A stretch of 64,000 nt of DNA from Chimonanthus salicifolius (lineage: Eukaryota; Streptophyta; Magnoliopsida; Laurales; Calycanthaceae): assembly GCA_013350335.1 (NCBI GenBank), contig CM023532.1, forward strand, positions 33,295,708 through 33,359,707, written 5' to 3'. Below the pieces are notes generated by a model. The model was not told where the DNA came from and ran no database searches. It saw only the letters and a program-made list of their open reading frames with translations. The translations under genes and the position numbers were made by a program. This document shows positions 36,175 through 45,337 of this stretch, one piece after another (the stretch's first letter is position 1; each line of letters starts with the position of its first letter).

Positions 36175-36461
36175 CTTAAATGGTTAGATTTATTTTAGTC
36201 AAAATCTTAATTCTTAGTAAGTTAAATTCAAATTTTAAATTTTTTATATTTAATTGAAAGATTTTATTATTTGACACGCTGATACAGAACTTTAGCTCAT
36301 TTTGAAACGACTAAGTTTTATTATATTGAACTGAGTCTTAATTCAATTCCAACTTGAGCTCAATCAGTTGATTAGAATTGGTCTTTTTTTTTTTTTTTAA
36401 TTTTGAGATTAAGTTCAATGTAGTTAATTAATTGATATTCTCGAACACTAGTTGATTTATA

Positions 36462-36652
36462 CTCCCTCTGTCCCAAATTAGTTGTCCAATATAGATTTTG
36501 AAATTGTCCCAAAATAATTGTTTCATTTATCTTGGAGTAGTATAAAGTGTGTTGAAAATGGATAAGATCACATAAAGTGCTAGTCTTATATAAAAAGTTC
36601 TTTAAAAAATACAAGTATTTCAAATGAGACAACTAAAATAGGACGGAGAGAG
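36462..36652. mobile_element. Stowaway MITE, unit A only
   Basis: 191 bp with TA on both sides. Inverted ends CTCCCTCTGTCCCAAA and its near-complement GGACGGAGAGAG mark a Tc1/mariner-type Stowaway. Absent at the equivalent place in unit B (about 41,450). Confidence 0.88.
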
Positions 36653-36943
36653 TATTACTTTTTTATGAAAAAATGCAGATGTGTTTGATCTCCTTTCTTC
36701 ATTTCATTTCTTCTTTGTCAAGTTTCATTTAAATTTTTTAATAAAAACTTAGATCTATTTTTTTTTTTTTATGAATTTATAGAATTAATATATTAGCTAC
36801 TACACAATACACACACCATATCTAGGAGAAATCAATATGTTTTAATCCAATGATATTTTGAAAATAAAAAATATTTTTAAATTTTATTGTTATTGTTATC
36901 ATTGTAAATGTTATCTTGTCGAAATCAATATCTTATAACTCCA

Positions 36944-37092
36944 CATGGAGTAGCTCAGCTGGTAATATTCCAATTCAAGAAGCGGGATGGTGTGAGTTCA
37001 AGTCCCCGTGGCATAATCCGGTGGCTATCACCCAAAAGAGGGGTTTAGTAGGGCGGTGTTTGAGGTTCCCCTCCGTCAAAAAAAAAAATTCT
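36944..37092 (+). repeat. tRNA-derived SINE (family 1), both units
   Basis: A-box GAGTAGCTCAGCTGGT, B-box GTGAGTTCAAGTCCCCG, body GAGGGGTTTAGTAGG, end GGTTCCCCTCCGTC plus an A-run. Counterpart in unit B at 41,641-41,792. Confidence 0.75.
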
Positions 37093-37564
37093 TGATATTA
37101 TACATTATCTATTTTAGTTTCAAAGAGACTCTTAGAGACTCTTTCTTTACAAAATTAGATCTTCCTTTTACTTTGACATCATTTCAACTTAAATTGGAAT
37201 TCATTTTCCAGTCAATATTAAAGCTTTGTCACCTGTAAATTTAATTTTAAAACGAATCATTCAACCTTTTAGCTTGTGCCACCTATTCAAGTCAGCAAAT
37301 TTCTCCTTTGTGTATTAGGGGTTGACTCTCTCTCTCATGTGCTTTTGGGATTTGACCAAAATACTATAAAAGTATTTTGTGATATTTTAAGATTAAATTA
37401 TAATATATTTATAAAGCACATTAATATAATTAAATAATATAAAAACTATCTCTATGAGCTTTAATCAAAATTTGGTTCATTCTAAAATTCTAATCACCTT
37501 ATCTAATAATATAAACTAGAAAAAAAGGTTATACTTTCATTATATTTTAAATAGCTTTGTCAAT

Positions 37565-37745
37565 TGAGCATTTTTCTTATAACAAAGGTGTCAATGTCTT
37601 TTAGAGTATCTCACTAATCTTCAAAATATGTGCAAATTTTTTTACTCACACACACTGAATAACTCTACATGGAGTTGGCCCTTTGGGATAGAGTGCCAGT
37701 CGAACTCACGACTCTCACTCCTTAAAATGGGTTTGTAGCCAGCAA
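37565..37745 (-). repeat. SINE-like repeat, family 2, both units
   Basis: CTTATAACAAAGGTGTCAAT, TTTTAGAGTATCTCACTAATC, then GTGCAAATTTTTTTACTCACA and GTTGGCCCTTTGGGATAGAG. Counterpart at 43,750-43,925 in unit B. Confidence 0.5.
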
Positions 37746-37942
37746 TCTTTTTAATCTAAGAGAGTCTATTTTTCATATATAATATTAAATTCTTTATCTT
37801 TTAGATATTAAATCTGATCACATCTTTATAATTTGGAGGAATCAATCCTAGCACACCAGTCAATCATAACTGGCTAGCCGTTGCTATTGATTTGGTCATA
37901 CATACACAATCATTGCACCTTGCAACAAAAAGACCCAAAGTC

Positions 37943-38056
37943 AGTCAAAATTACCGGTCCACGTACTTCAGTCAAACACTCAAACCTTCTACAACTCCTA
38001 CTTCTTCTTCTTCTTCGTATTATTATTATTATTCTCGAGTCTCGACTATATAAATA
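37943..38056 (+). promoter_or_regulatory. Promoter of VQ copy A: W-boxes and TATA box
   Basis: AGTCAA (W-box TTGACT on the other strand) at 37,943-37,948 and 37,970-37,975, and TATATAAATA at 38,047-38,056, 134 bases before the ATG. Compared with copy B it lacks the middle GGTCAA W-box (GGTCCA here). VQ proteins partner with WRKY factors, which bind W-boxes, so feedback control is plausible but inferred. Confidence 0.5.
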
Positions 38057-38189
38057 CAAGCCCTTCTGTTAAGGAAATACAAATGTAAAGAATAAAAAAC
38101 GAGTAGAAATTTCTGGAAAGAGAAGCAAGGAATCCAACTCTCCAAACAGAACTTTTCAGATTTTTCTTGTTTTGTTTTCGGTGGCATCC

Positions 38190-38369
38190 ATGTCTAGAAA
38201 GGCAAGAGAGCCGTTGAAAGTGATAATTATCGAGACCCAGTTCGTGGAAACTGACGAAAGGAGCTTCAAGCTCGTCGTTCAGAGCCTGACGGGAAGAGAA
38301 TCCAACATTTCTTCAACGGTGGGAAGGAGAGAAAATGGCTGCCTGTGGCTTTGCTTTGAAGGAAGCTGA
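38190..38369 (+). pseudogene. VQ-motif gene copy A, frameshifted
   Basis: Same gene as copy B at 44,665. The first 154 bases of coding sequence are identical, so residues 1-50 and the whole VQ motif (FKLVVQSLTG, residues 26-35) remain. One extra T near 38,344 shifts the frame; translation ends at residue 59 after nine altered residues, losing the conserved C-terminal FDRMFSELPPIDE block. A second 1-base loss (GTGGGTTGA for GTGGGGTTGA) lies at the former stop. The TATA box is intact, so a truncated VQ peptide that could still bind a WRKY partner might be made. Call it a probable pseudogene or a truncated functional copy; a sequencing error in the T run cannot be excluded. Confidence 0.75.
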
Positions 38370-38542
38370 AATTGGAGGAGAAGGCATGGAGGATTTTGAT
38401 AGAATGTTTTCAGAGCTTCCACCCATTGATGAAGTGATTAGCTTGTGGGTTGATCAAATTTCTTCTTCTTCTTCTTATTATTGTTATTTGGTAGCCTGAT
38501 CAAATTTCTAATAAATTTTTCCTGCTATTCCTTTTTTCGTAA

Positions 38543-38572
38543 CCTCCTCCTCCTCCTCCTCCTCCTCCTCCT
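38543..38572. repeat. (CCT)n tract behind VQ copy A
   Basis: About ten CCT units. Copy B has about eight (45,018-45,041) and copy C about five (near 45,258), so the tract differs between the duplicates. Confidence 0.85.
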
Positions 38573-39066
38573 CTTTTGGCAACGGTTGTATTTTTGCATT
38601 GTGTGTTTTGAACTTGTTGCGTCTTTGAGTACTCTTTGCTATAGAAGCCCTCTCCTATTTAGTGTCTCTTGGGTTCCCCTTCTGTCATTGCAAATTACTG
38701 GTTGCAACCTTCACAAGGCCCACTGGCGACAACGCGGTAGTGGCCGACCAACCCACATCCAGCATACCAGATGCTGCTGTTGAAGTAATCAAACACTTGA
38801 TGGGAGTATTAAGAGGTTTTGATTCAACGGTTATGATCATCAAATCAAATTGAAAAATGGGTTATCGCTATATAACTGATTTGTGGTCCAACTCAAGTCA
38901 TAAATATTGGTTGATACTGAAATATCGGCCTTCAAGGATCAATATATATCGGGCCCATAAAATATTGGCTTTGAAACGACATGTATAGAATCTGTCTTCT
39001 GTAAATATCTGCTGACATTAAATTTGTATAGTTTATAGTTTATGGCACAATCTATATTAATCAATA

Positions 39067-39245
39067 CTCTCTCTGTCCCAAATTAATTGTCCTATATTGA
39101 TTTTAGAATTGTCCCAAAATAATGGTCTCATTTAGTATAAAGTGTATTGAAAATGGATGAGATCACATAAAATGTTAGTCTTATAGAGAGTTATTTAAAA
39201 AACATAAATATTTCAAATGAGACAATTAAAATGGGACGGAGGGAG
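39067..39245. mobile_element. Stowaway MITE, unit B only
   Basis: 179 bp with TA duplication (39,065-39,066 and 39,246-39,247). Ends CTCTCTCTGTCCCAAATTAA and GGGACGGAGGGAG. The empty site is intact in unit A (AATCAATATAATTG, about 34,383). A sister of 36,462-36,652 inserted elsewhere. Confidence 0.88.
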
Positions 39246-39342
39246 TATAATTGATGCACTAAAAATTTCATAGTACACTATTACAAATCCAACAAATAGT
39301 GGATGATAGTTAAATAAAAAAATACAACCCATTATATTGATT

Positions 39343-39520
39343 TTTTTTTTTTTGGATTATAGTGTGGGAAACTCAGACACAGTCTTACGAAAACCTATAT
39401 GGATGAGCACACTACCATTATGACTCACCAAAATTAGGCCATTGGGGTTTAAACCTGCAACCTCCCGCTTCCTAAGGTTGGAGCCAACCATTTGTTGCTC
39501 TAGGATGTACCGGGATGGTT
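39343..39520 (-). repeat. tRNA-derived SINE (family 1), unit B copy
   Basis: Counterpart of 34,497-34,680, with a longer T-run and several substitutions. Confidence 0.55.
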
Positions 39521-40504
39521 TTCATAAATAATCCACCATCAACCGGTTTGTTTTGAACTAAAATACTAACTTTTGATAGGATATTTATTTTACCTTTTTC
39601 TCCTATGAATTAGATTTGTATACAATTTTAATTTATTTTGAGATGCATTTGCGGCCGGATTAAGGTCTAGTTTTATAGACAGTTGGAAATTTTTTGTCTT
39701 CAAAATCGCATTTAGAATGATTTTTTAAAGTTAATTTTTTTTCACATTTCTTATAAAGGACATATCTAACTAATGTGTGTCACACATGGGTACTTTGAAG
39801 AAAATGTGAGGTTGACTTAGTAGCTCAATATTGTTGTTTTTTGGGAGGCCCAAATCAATAAGATAAGATCTATGTCTTAAAAACTCAGAAAAAATTTAAC
39901 TAAGTTGGTTTGAGAGAGTAAATTGACTCAACTTAATAGAATTTGTGTTAAACGAGTCTACAAGTTTTACTGAATTTTCAATTAATTCCAGAGATATTAA
40001 GTTGACATCATTGACTCTTTAGCCTAGGAGAAGCCTTGTCCATCAAATACCTTAAGAGATGGAACATATGATGAGAGTCAGCTTACTGTTATTTCCTAGA
40101 CAAGAGAACAAGGTTGCTCTGAATCTTAATTTTGAGGGGTTAGTTTGATTGTCATATTTTTGCACCCACAAGAGAATTTATCCTGGAAGCGGGGGACGTA
40201 TGCAGATAGGGAGATTTTGATTAGTCAAATGGGACGTCTAGTTAAATCAGGTGGGATGCCTCAGTATTTTAGTCTTAAAAAAAAAAAATTTACTCTGAAA
40301 ATATTAAAAAATTCTTTTCTACCACGTGCAATATTAATCACAATGAGAGAGGCCTGAGTAAATCGGCAATTCCCAGGATCAGCCGTCATCATCTTCGGAC
40401 CGCTCATATGTCTTTTTGAATTTTATGGAATCATGACAAACTCTCTCTTTTCCAGCCTTTCTGTTTCTTTTATAAAAAGTATTTTTTATACATATTTAAT
40501 TTTT

Positions 40505-41110
40505 TTAAAGTTTAATTTTTTTTTTTCACATTTCTTATAAAGGACAGATCTAACTAAAGTGTGCCACACATGGGTACTTGGAAGAAAATGTGAGGTTGAT
40601 TTAGTGGCTAAATATTGTTGTTTTTTTGGAGGCCCAAATCAGTAAGATAAGATGCATGGTTTAAAAAAAAAAAAGTTGATTCGAGTTGAGTAAGTCGACT
40701 CAACTTAATAGGATTTATGTTAAATAAGTCAATAGATTTTATTTAACTTGTAATTGATTCCAGCGATCTTAAGTTGATATCATTGACTCCTTAGGCTAGG
40801 AGAATCCTTGTCCATCTAATACGATAGAGAGCTATCCTATATGGGTGTGGGACGTCACTCGAAGTGGAGATTTTAAGATAATTAAACTAACCCTAGGAAT
40901 TTGTAGGAGATTTCCCTCCATACTCAAAAAAAAAAAAAAAAGTAGGATAGAGATGGATGGAACATATGATGAAAGTCAACTTCTTGTCATTTCCTTGAGA
41001 AGAGAACAGGCTTGCATCCGCGTGAGGGGTTAGATTGATGATCAACTTCCACATTTTCCTAATTTCTTCTTCTATATGTTGACCACCCTTTCTTGTTTCT
41101 TTTATAAAAA
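40505..41110 (+). repeat. Nested partial duplication inside unit B
   Basis: Repeats the stretch at about 39,730-40,480: TTCACATTTCTTATAAAGGA, GTGTGCCACACATGGGTACTT, AAGTTGATATCATTGACTCC and TTTCTTTTATAAAAA recur in order with deletions. Unit A has a single copy (34,885-35,740). Confidence 0.7.
40831..40945 (+). mobile_element. 5'-truncated SINE in the nested duplication
   Basis: About 115 bp ending GGAGATTTCCCTCCATACTC plus a long A-run. Flanked by GATAGAGA at 40,823-40,830 and 40,946-40,953. The 3' end resembles the family 1 ending at 37,070. Confidence 0.65.
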
Positions 41111-41640
41111 AAAAAAATCTTTATAAATATTTAATTTTTCACTAATAATTTAATTAAATAATGACTAACTTAAATTTTCAGCTTTATTTAAGTCAAAATT
41201 TTAATTCTCAGAAACTTAAATTTAAATTTCAAAATTTTCAAATTTAATTGAAAGATTTGTATAATTTGACACGCTCGTAGAGAACTTTAGCTCATTTTGA
41301 TACGACTAAGTTTTATTATATTGAACTGAGTCTTAATTCATACCAACTTGAGCTCAATCAGTAGATTAGAATTGGTCTTTTTTTTTTTTTAGTTTTGAGA
41401 CTACGTTCAATGTAGTTAATGTATTGATATTCTAGAACACTAGTTGATTTAATTTTTTTAATTAAACATAGATCTAATTTTTTTTTTTTTATGAATTTAT
41501 AGAATTAATATATTAGCTACTACACAATACACACACCATATCTGGGAGAAATCAATATGTTTTAATCCGATGATATTTTTAAAATTTATTATTATTGTTA
41601 TCATTGTAAATGTTACCTTGTCGAAATCAGTATCTTATAA

Positions 41641-41792
41641 CTCTACATGGAGTAGCTCAACTGGTAATATTCCGCTTCAGGAAGCGGGATGGTGTGAGTT
41701 CAAGTCCCCGTGACTATCCGGTGGAAATGTGAGACATCACTCGAAAGAGGAGTTTAGTAGAACTGTGCTCAAGGTTTCCCTCCGTCATAAAA
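41641..41792 (+). repeat. tRNA-derived SINE (family 1), unit B copy
   Basis: GAGTAGCTCAACTGGT, then GCTTCAGGAAGCGGGATGG and GTGAGTTCAAGTCCCCG. Better preserved head than the unit A copy. Confidence 0.7.
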
Positions 41793-41880
41793 AATTATCT
41801 TTATATTGTACATTATCTATTTTAGTTTAAAAGTGACTTTTAGAGACTCTTTCTTTACAAATTTAGATCTTCCTTTTACT

Positions 41881-43336
41881 TTTTTTTTTTTAGGCAGTCA
41901 TAGAAAAATTCATTAAATAAAGAGAAAATACAAGGAAGAGTTAGAAAATACAAGTAGGTCTACAAGAATTAGACCAACCAAAATAGAAAAGAAGAGCTAG
42001 AAAACAATAGAAATCAAATGAGGAAAACGCCTTCAAAATGCTTGTCAACTCCCAATTTCGCAAAATAGTCCGCTATCGCGTTAGCCGATAGGTCCACATT
42101 AGCGAAGGATACTCCCAACTCTCTAGCCAAGATTCTTACCTCCCTCACCACATTAGCCAATCTCCAAGGTGGCCGCCTCAATCCCGATGCCCATTTGAAT
42201 GCATTTGCCGAGTCCCCTTTTATAACCAAATTACCCTGCCCGTGGTTCTTCCAGATGACTAAGGCTCTCCTTATACTAAGAATTTCTACCTCATTTGACT
42301 CCTTCATACCCACAGATTCATTGAACATTATGGAAGTTTCACCCTTTTGATTTCTTAGAACTCCTCTAGTGCCCGTCGGCCCCGGTTTCCCTCTTGCCCT
42401 CCATCAACATTAATTTCAAAGTACCCTCTCGAGGAGGTTCCCATTTTTCCTTCAGTTTAAATTTTCTTTTGTGGAAATTCATACAACCCTCCCAAGATAA
42501 GGTAAGTTCATTGAGACTAAGACCTATGAAGTTGGGATTCGCCAACAACCATACGAACCATCTCCATTTGGCAATTTGGAAAAGATCGTTTTCATTAGAT
42601 GCTTTACCTTTAAAAATTCTCTTGTTTCTTTCCTTCCACAAAGTCCATAGGATAATTGCGGGAATCGTTTGCCAAGCAATTTCCATTCTAGTTTTCAACC
42701 TAATCAATTTCCAAGCACCCATGATTTCTACGATAGACGATGCAAATACCCAAGGGAATCCCACAAAGTTGATAAACTTTAACCACAACCCTTTTGCAAT
42801 TGCACAATTAAGAAAAAGGTGATCACTGTCTTGGTGGGATGAGTCACAAAGGCAGCAATTGAGATCATCCTCGGACCTAAGAAGCCCTCTCCTTCTTAGT
42901 TCTGACCTAGTAAGAATCTTCTCTTTTAGGACACACCAAACAAAAATTTAGACCCTAGGTGGTGCCGCCCCTTCCCACATAGATCTAGTAATCCTTCCAT
43001 CACTAGGGACTTGACATTGAGCCTGAAAAATCATGGATTTGGTGGAGTACATCCCAGACGGATCCCCTGACCATATCAATTCATCCTTTCTGACGGCATA
43101 AAGGGAAATTCCTTCAGAAGAGCTAGAAGTTCATTGAGGCTTTCCTCTTCAAAAGATCTCAAACTCCTATGGAAATCAAAATGCCAAGATACTACTCCAT
43201 CCTCCACACTAACATGATCATGAGCTAAGGCCGAGGATCCTTGAAATTCGAAAAAGTCTTGGGAAGACGTCTTTAATAGGTGTCTCTCCAATCCAAAGAT
43301 CTGTCCAAAAAAATGTGCTATCGCCCTTTCCCACTA
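41881..43336 (-). mobile_element. 5'-truncated LINE (zf-RVT plus RNase H), unit B only
   Basis: 1.46 kb, minus strand, starting (plus side) with the T-run of its poly(A). Perfect 17-bp target-site duplication AGATCTTCCTTTTACTT at 41,865-41,881 and 43,337-43,353; the empty site is in unit A at 37,157-37,173. Minus-strand coding, in order: zf-RVT region (PPRV, IFVWCVLKEKILTRSEL, CCLCDSSHQDSDHLFLNC), LWTLWKERNKRIF, then RNase H (VIKGDSANAFKWASG, LGVSFANVDLSANAIADYFAKLGVD at 42,014-42,328). A TAA at 42,948-42,950 and frameshifts make it defective. The endonuclease and most of the reverse transcriptase were lost by 5' truncation. Confidence 0.9.
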
Positions 43337-43749
43337 AGATCTTCCTTTTACTTTGACATCATTTCAACTTAAATTGGAATTCATTTTCCAGTCAATATTG
43401 ATATTTTGTCACCTGTTAATTTAATTTTAAAATGAATCATTCAACCTTTTAGCTTGTCCCACCTATTCAAGTCAGCAAATTTCTCTGTCTCTTAGGGGTT
43501 GACTCTCTCTCTCATGTGCTTTATTGGGATTTGACCGAAATACAATAAAAATATTTGTGATATTTTAAGATTAAAATATAATATATTTATAAAGCACATC
43601 TATATAATTAAATAAAATAAAAAATCTCTCCATGAGCTTTAATCAAAATTTGGTTCATTCTAAAATTCTAATCACCTGATCTAACAATATAAACTAGAAA
43701 AAAACGTTATACTTTCATTATATTTTAAATAGCTTTGTCAATTGAGCAT

Positions 43750-43925
43750 TTTTCTTATAACGAAAGGTGTCAATGACTTTTAGAGTATCTGACTAATCTT
43801 CAAAATATGTGCAAACTTTTTTACTCACACATACTGTGTAACTCTGCAGGGAGTTGGCCCTTTGGGATAGAGTGGGAGTCAAACTCATGACTCTTACTCC
43901 ATGAAACGGATTTGTAGCCATCATT
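43750..43925 (-). repeat. SINE-like repeat, family 2, unit B copy
   Basis: Counterpart of 37,565-37,745, with GTTGGCCCTTTGGGATAGAG retained. Confidence 0.5.
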
Positions 43926-44243
43926 CCAATCTCTTTTGATTAATTCAATATCTATTTTAATGTCTCAAATAAGTAGTCTAAAACTTTTAATATACAAAAT
44001 ATTTATACGTGACTAATCTAAAGAGAATTTTTTTTTTTTTTTTAAGTCCAAAGTATCCAGATCTCTTACGGTACTTGACTAAGTTTTGGGGGCATGTGAA
44101 AACATCTCTATCCACATACACCGAGTAAAACTAGGGAGAGTGACCTTTATATGTTGAGAGTGAGACTTAAATCAAGAATCTCTCAGAACTTATTGAAATT
44201 CTTAACTGTCAAATCAATCTTCACAAATTTAAAGAAGAATCTT
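43925..44243 (-). repeat. Extra 320 bp in unit B holding another family 2 repeat
   Basis: Unit A passes directly from GGGTTTGTAGCCAGC to AATCTTTTTAATCTAA. Unit B has about 320 bp between the same points, including a T-run at about 44,030 and a family 2 body (CTTACGGTACTTGACTAAG, ACATCTCTATCCACATACAC). Insertion in B or deletion in A cannot be told apart. Confidence 0.5.
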
Positions 44244-44435
44244 TTTAATCTAAAAGAGTCTATTTTCATATATAATATTAAATTCTTTATCTTTTAGATA
44301 TTAAATCTGATTACATCTTTATAATTTGGCGGAACCACTCCTAGCACACCCGTCAATCATAACTGGCTAGCCGTTGCTATTGATTTGGTCAAACATACAT
44401 ACTCATTGCAACTTGCAACAAAAAGACCCAAACTC

Positions 44436-44531
44436 AGTCAAAATTACCGGTCAACTTCTTCAGTCAAATCTTCTACTACTACTTCTTCTTCGTATTATTA
44501 TTATTATTCTCGAGTCTCGACTATATAAATA
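44436..44531 (+). promoter_or_regulatory. Promoter of VQ copy B: three W-boxes and TATA box
   Basis: AGTCAA at 44,436-44,441, GGTCAA at 44,449-44,454 and AGTCAA at 44,462-44,467 are W-box cores (TTGAC on the other strand). TATATAAATA at 44,522-44,531 lies 134 bases before the ATG. The three clustered W-boxes suggest WRKY control. Confidence 0.55.
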
Positions 44532-44664
44532 CAAGCCCTTCTGTTAAGGAAATACAAATGTAAAGAATAAAAAACGAGTAGAAATTTCTGGAAAGAGAAG
44601 CAAGGAATCCAACTCTCCAAACAGAACTTTTCATTTTTTTCTTGTTTTGTTTTCAGTGGCATCC

Positions 44665-44928
44665 ATGTCTAGAAAGGCAAGAGAGCCGTTGAAAGTGATA
44701 ATTATCGAGACCCAGTTCGTGGAAACTGACGAAAGGAGCTTCAAGCTCGTCGTTCAGAGCCTGACGGGAAGAGAATCCAACATTTCTTCAACGGTGGGAA
44801 GGAGAGAAAATGGCTGCCGTGGCTTTGCTTTGAAGGAAGCTGAAATTGGAGGAGAAGGCATGGAGGATTTTGATAGAATGTTTTCAGAGCTTCCACCCAT
44901 TGATGAAGTGATTAGCTTGTGGGGTTGA
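44665..44928 (+). CDS. VQ-motif protein (VQ1/VQ10-like), intact copy B
   Basis: Single-exon gene, 87 aa, a usual size for small VQ proteins. The start is the ATG before SRKAREPLK; the upstream in-frame stretch has no other ATG. Residues 10-25 carry KVIIIETQFVETDERS. Residues 26-35 are the VQ motif FKLVVQSLTG (FxxxVQxLTG). A C-terminal acidic-hydrophobic block FDRMFSELPPIDEVISLW is typical of the VQ1/VQ10 group. VQ proteins are nuclear cofactors that bind WRKY transcription factors through this motif, mostly in stress and defence responses. It lies 12.8 kb upstream of the DA2-type gene, matching VQ10-DA2 and VQ1-DA2-like pairs in Arabidopsis as I recall them. Its duplicate at 38,190 is frameshifted. 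Confidence 0.88.
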   Translation: MSRKAREPLKVIIIETQFVETDERSFKLVVQSLTGRESNISSTVGRRENGCRGFALKEAEIGGEGMEDFDRMFSELPPIDEVISLWG

Positions 44929-45017
44929 TCAAATTTCTTCTTCTTCTTCTTATTATTATTATTTGGTAGCCTGATCAAATTTCTAATAAATGTTTCCTGC
45001 TATTTCTTTTTTCTTAA

Positions 45018-45041
45018 CCTCCTCCTCCTCCTCCTCCTCCT
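45018..45041. repeat. (CCT)n tract behind VQ copy B
   Basis: About eight CCT units in the same context as copy A. Confidence 0.85.
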
Positions 45042-45091
45042 TTTTTGGCAACGGTTGTATTTTTGCATTGTGTGTTTTGAACTTGTTGCGT

Positions 45092-45337
45092 CTTTGAAGG
45101 AAGCTGATATTGGAGGATTTTGATAGAATGTTTTCAGAGCTTCCACACATTGATCAAGTGATTAGCTTGTGGGGTTGATCAAATTTCATCTTCTTCTTAT
45201 TTTTTGATAGTCTGATCAAATTTCTATTATATTTTTCCTGCTATTTTTATTTTTAACCTCCTCCTCCTCCTCCTTTTTTGGCAAGGGTTGTATTTTTGCA
45301 TTCTGTGTTTTGAACTTGTTGCTTCTTTGAGTACTCT
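45092..45337 (+). repeat. Unit C: short third copy with the VQ gene 3' end
   Basis: Unit B ends ...GTTGCGTCTTTGA and runs straight into AGGAAGCTGATATTGG, the middle of the VQ coding region. It then repeats the last coding codons (FDRMFSELPHIDQVISLWG, stop TGA 45,176-45,178), the TTCTTCTT tract, (CCT)n and TGAACTTGTTGC to GAGTACTCTT. It has no start codon or promoter, so it is a gene fragment. The junction shares CTTTGA between the two parents. Confidence 0.85.

Larger units (their letters stand above)
33923..38634 (+). repeat. Tandem duplication unit A
   Basis: 4.7-kb unit directly repeated as unit B. Both begin TTTGCTATAGAAGCCCTCTC and end at GTTGCGTCTTTGA(GTACTC). They are nearly colinear throughout, including the VQ gene, its promoter and a SINE. 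Unit A alone carries the hAT-type MITE (35,789) and a Stowaway (36,462). The A/B junction shows the shared TTTGCTATAG word. Confidence 0.9.
38635..45096 (+). repeat. Tandem duplication unit B
   Basis: Direct repeat of unit A, expanded to about 6.5 kb by a Stowaway (39,067), a nested duplication (40,505-41,110) with a SINE, a LINE (41,881) and about 320 bp at 43,925-44,243. Carries the intact VQ gene. Confidence 0.9.

Noticed and set aside
36944..37020. tRNA gene
   Set aside because: A- and B-boxes are present but the cloverleaf does not close, and a SINE body with an A-tail follows.
42394..42822. Plus-strand 142-codon frame
   Set aside because: Antisense shadow of the LINE zf-RVT coding region; the minus strand carries the recognisable motifs.
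44754..44978. Minus-strand 74-codon frame opposite VQ copy B
   Set aside because: Exact antisense shadow of the VQ coding sequence, including the TTC repeat read as poly-Lys.
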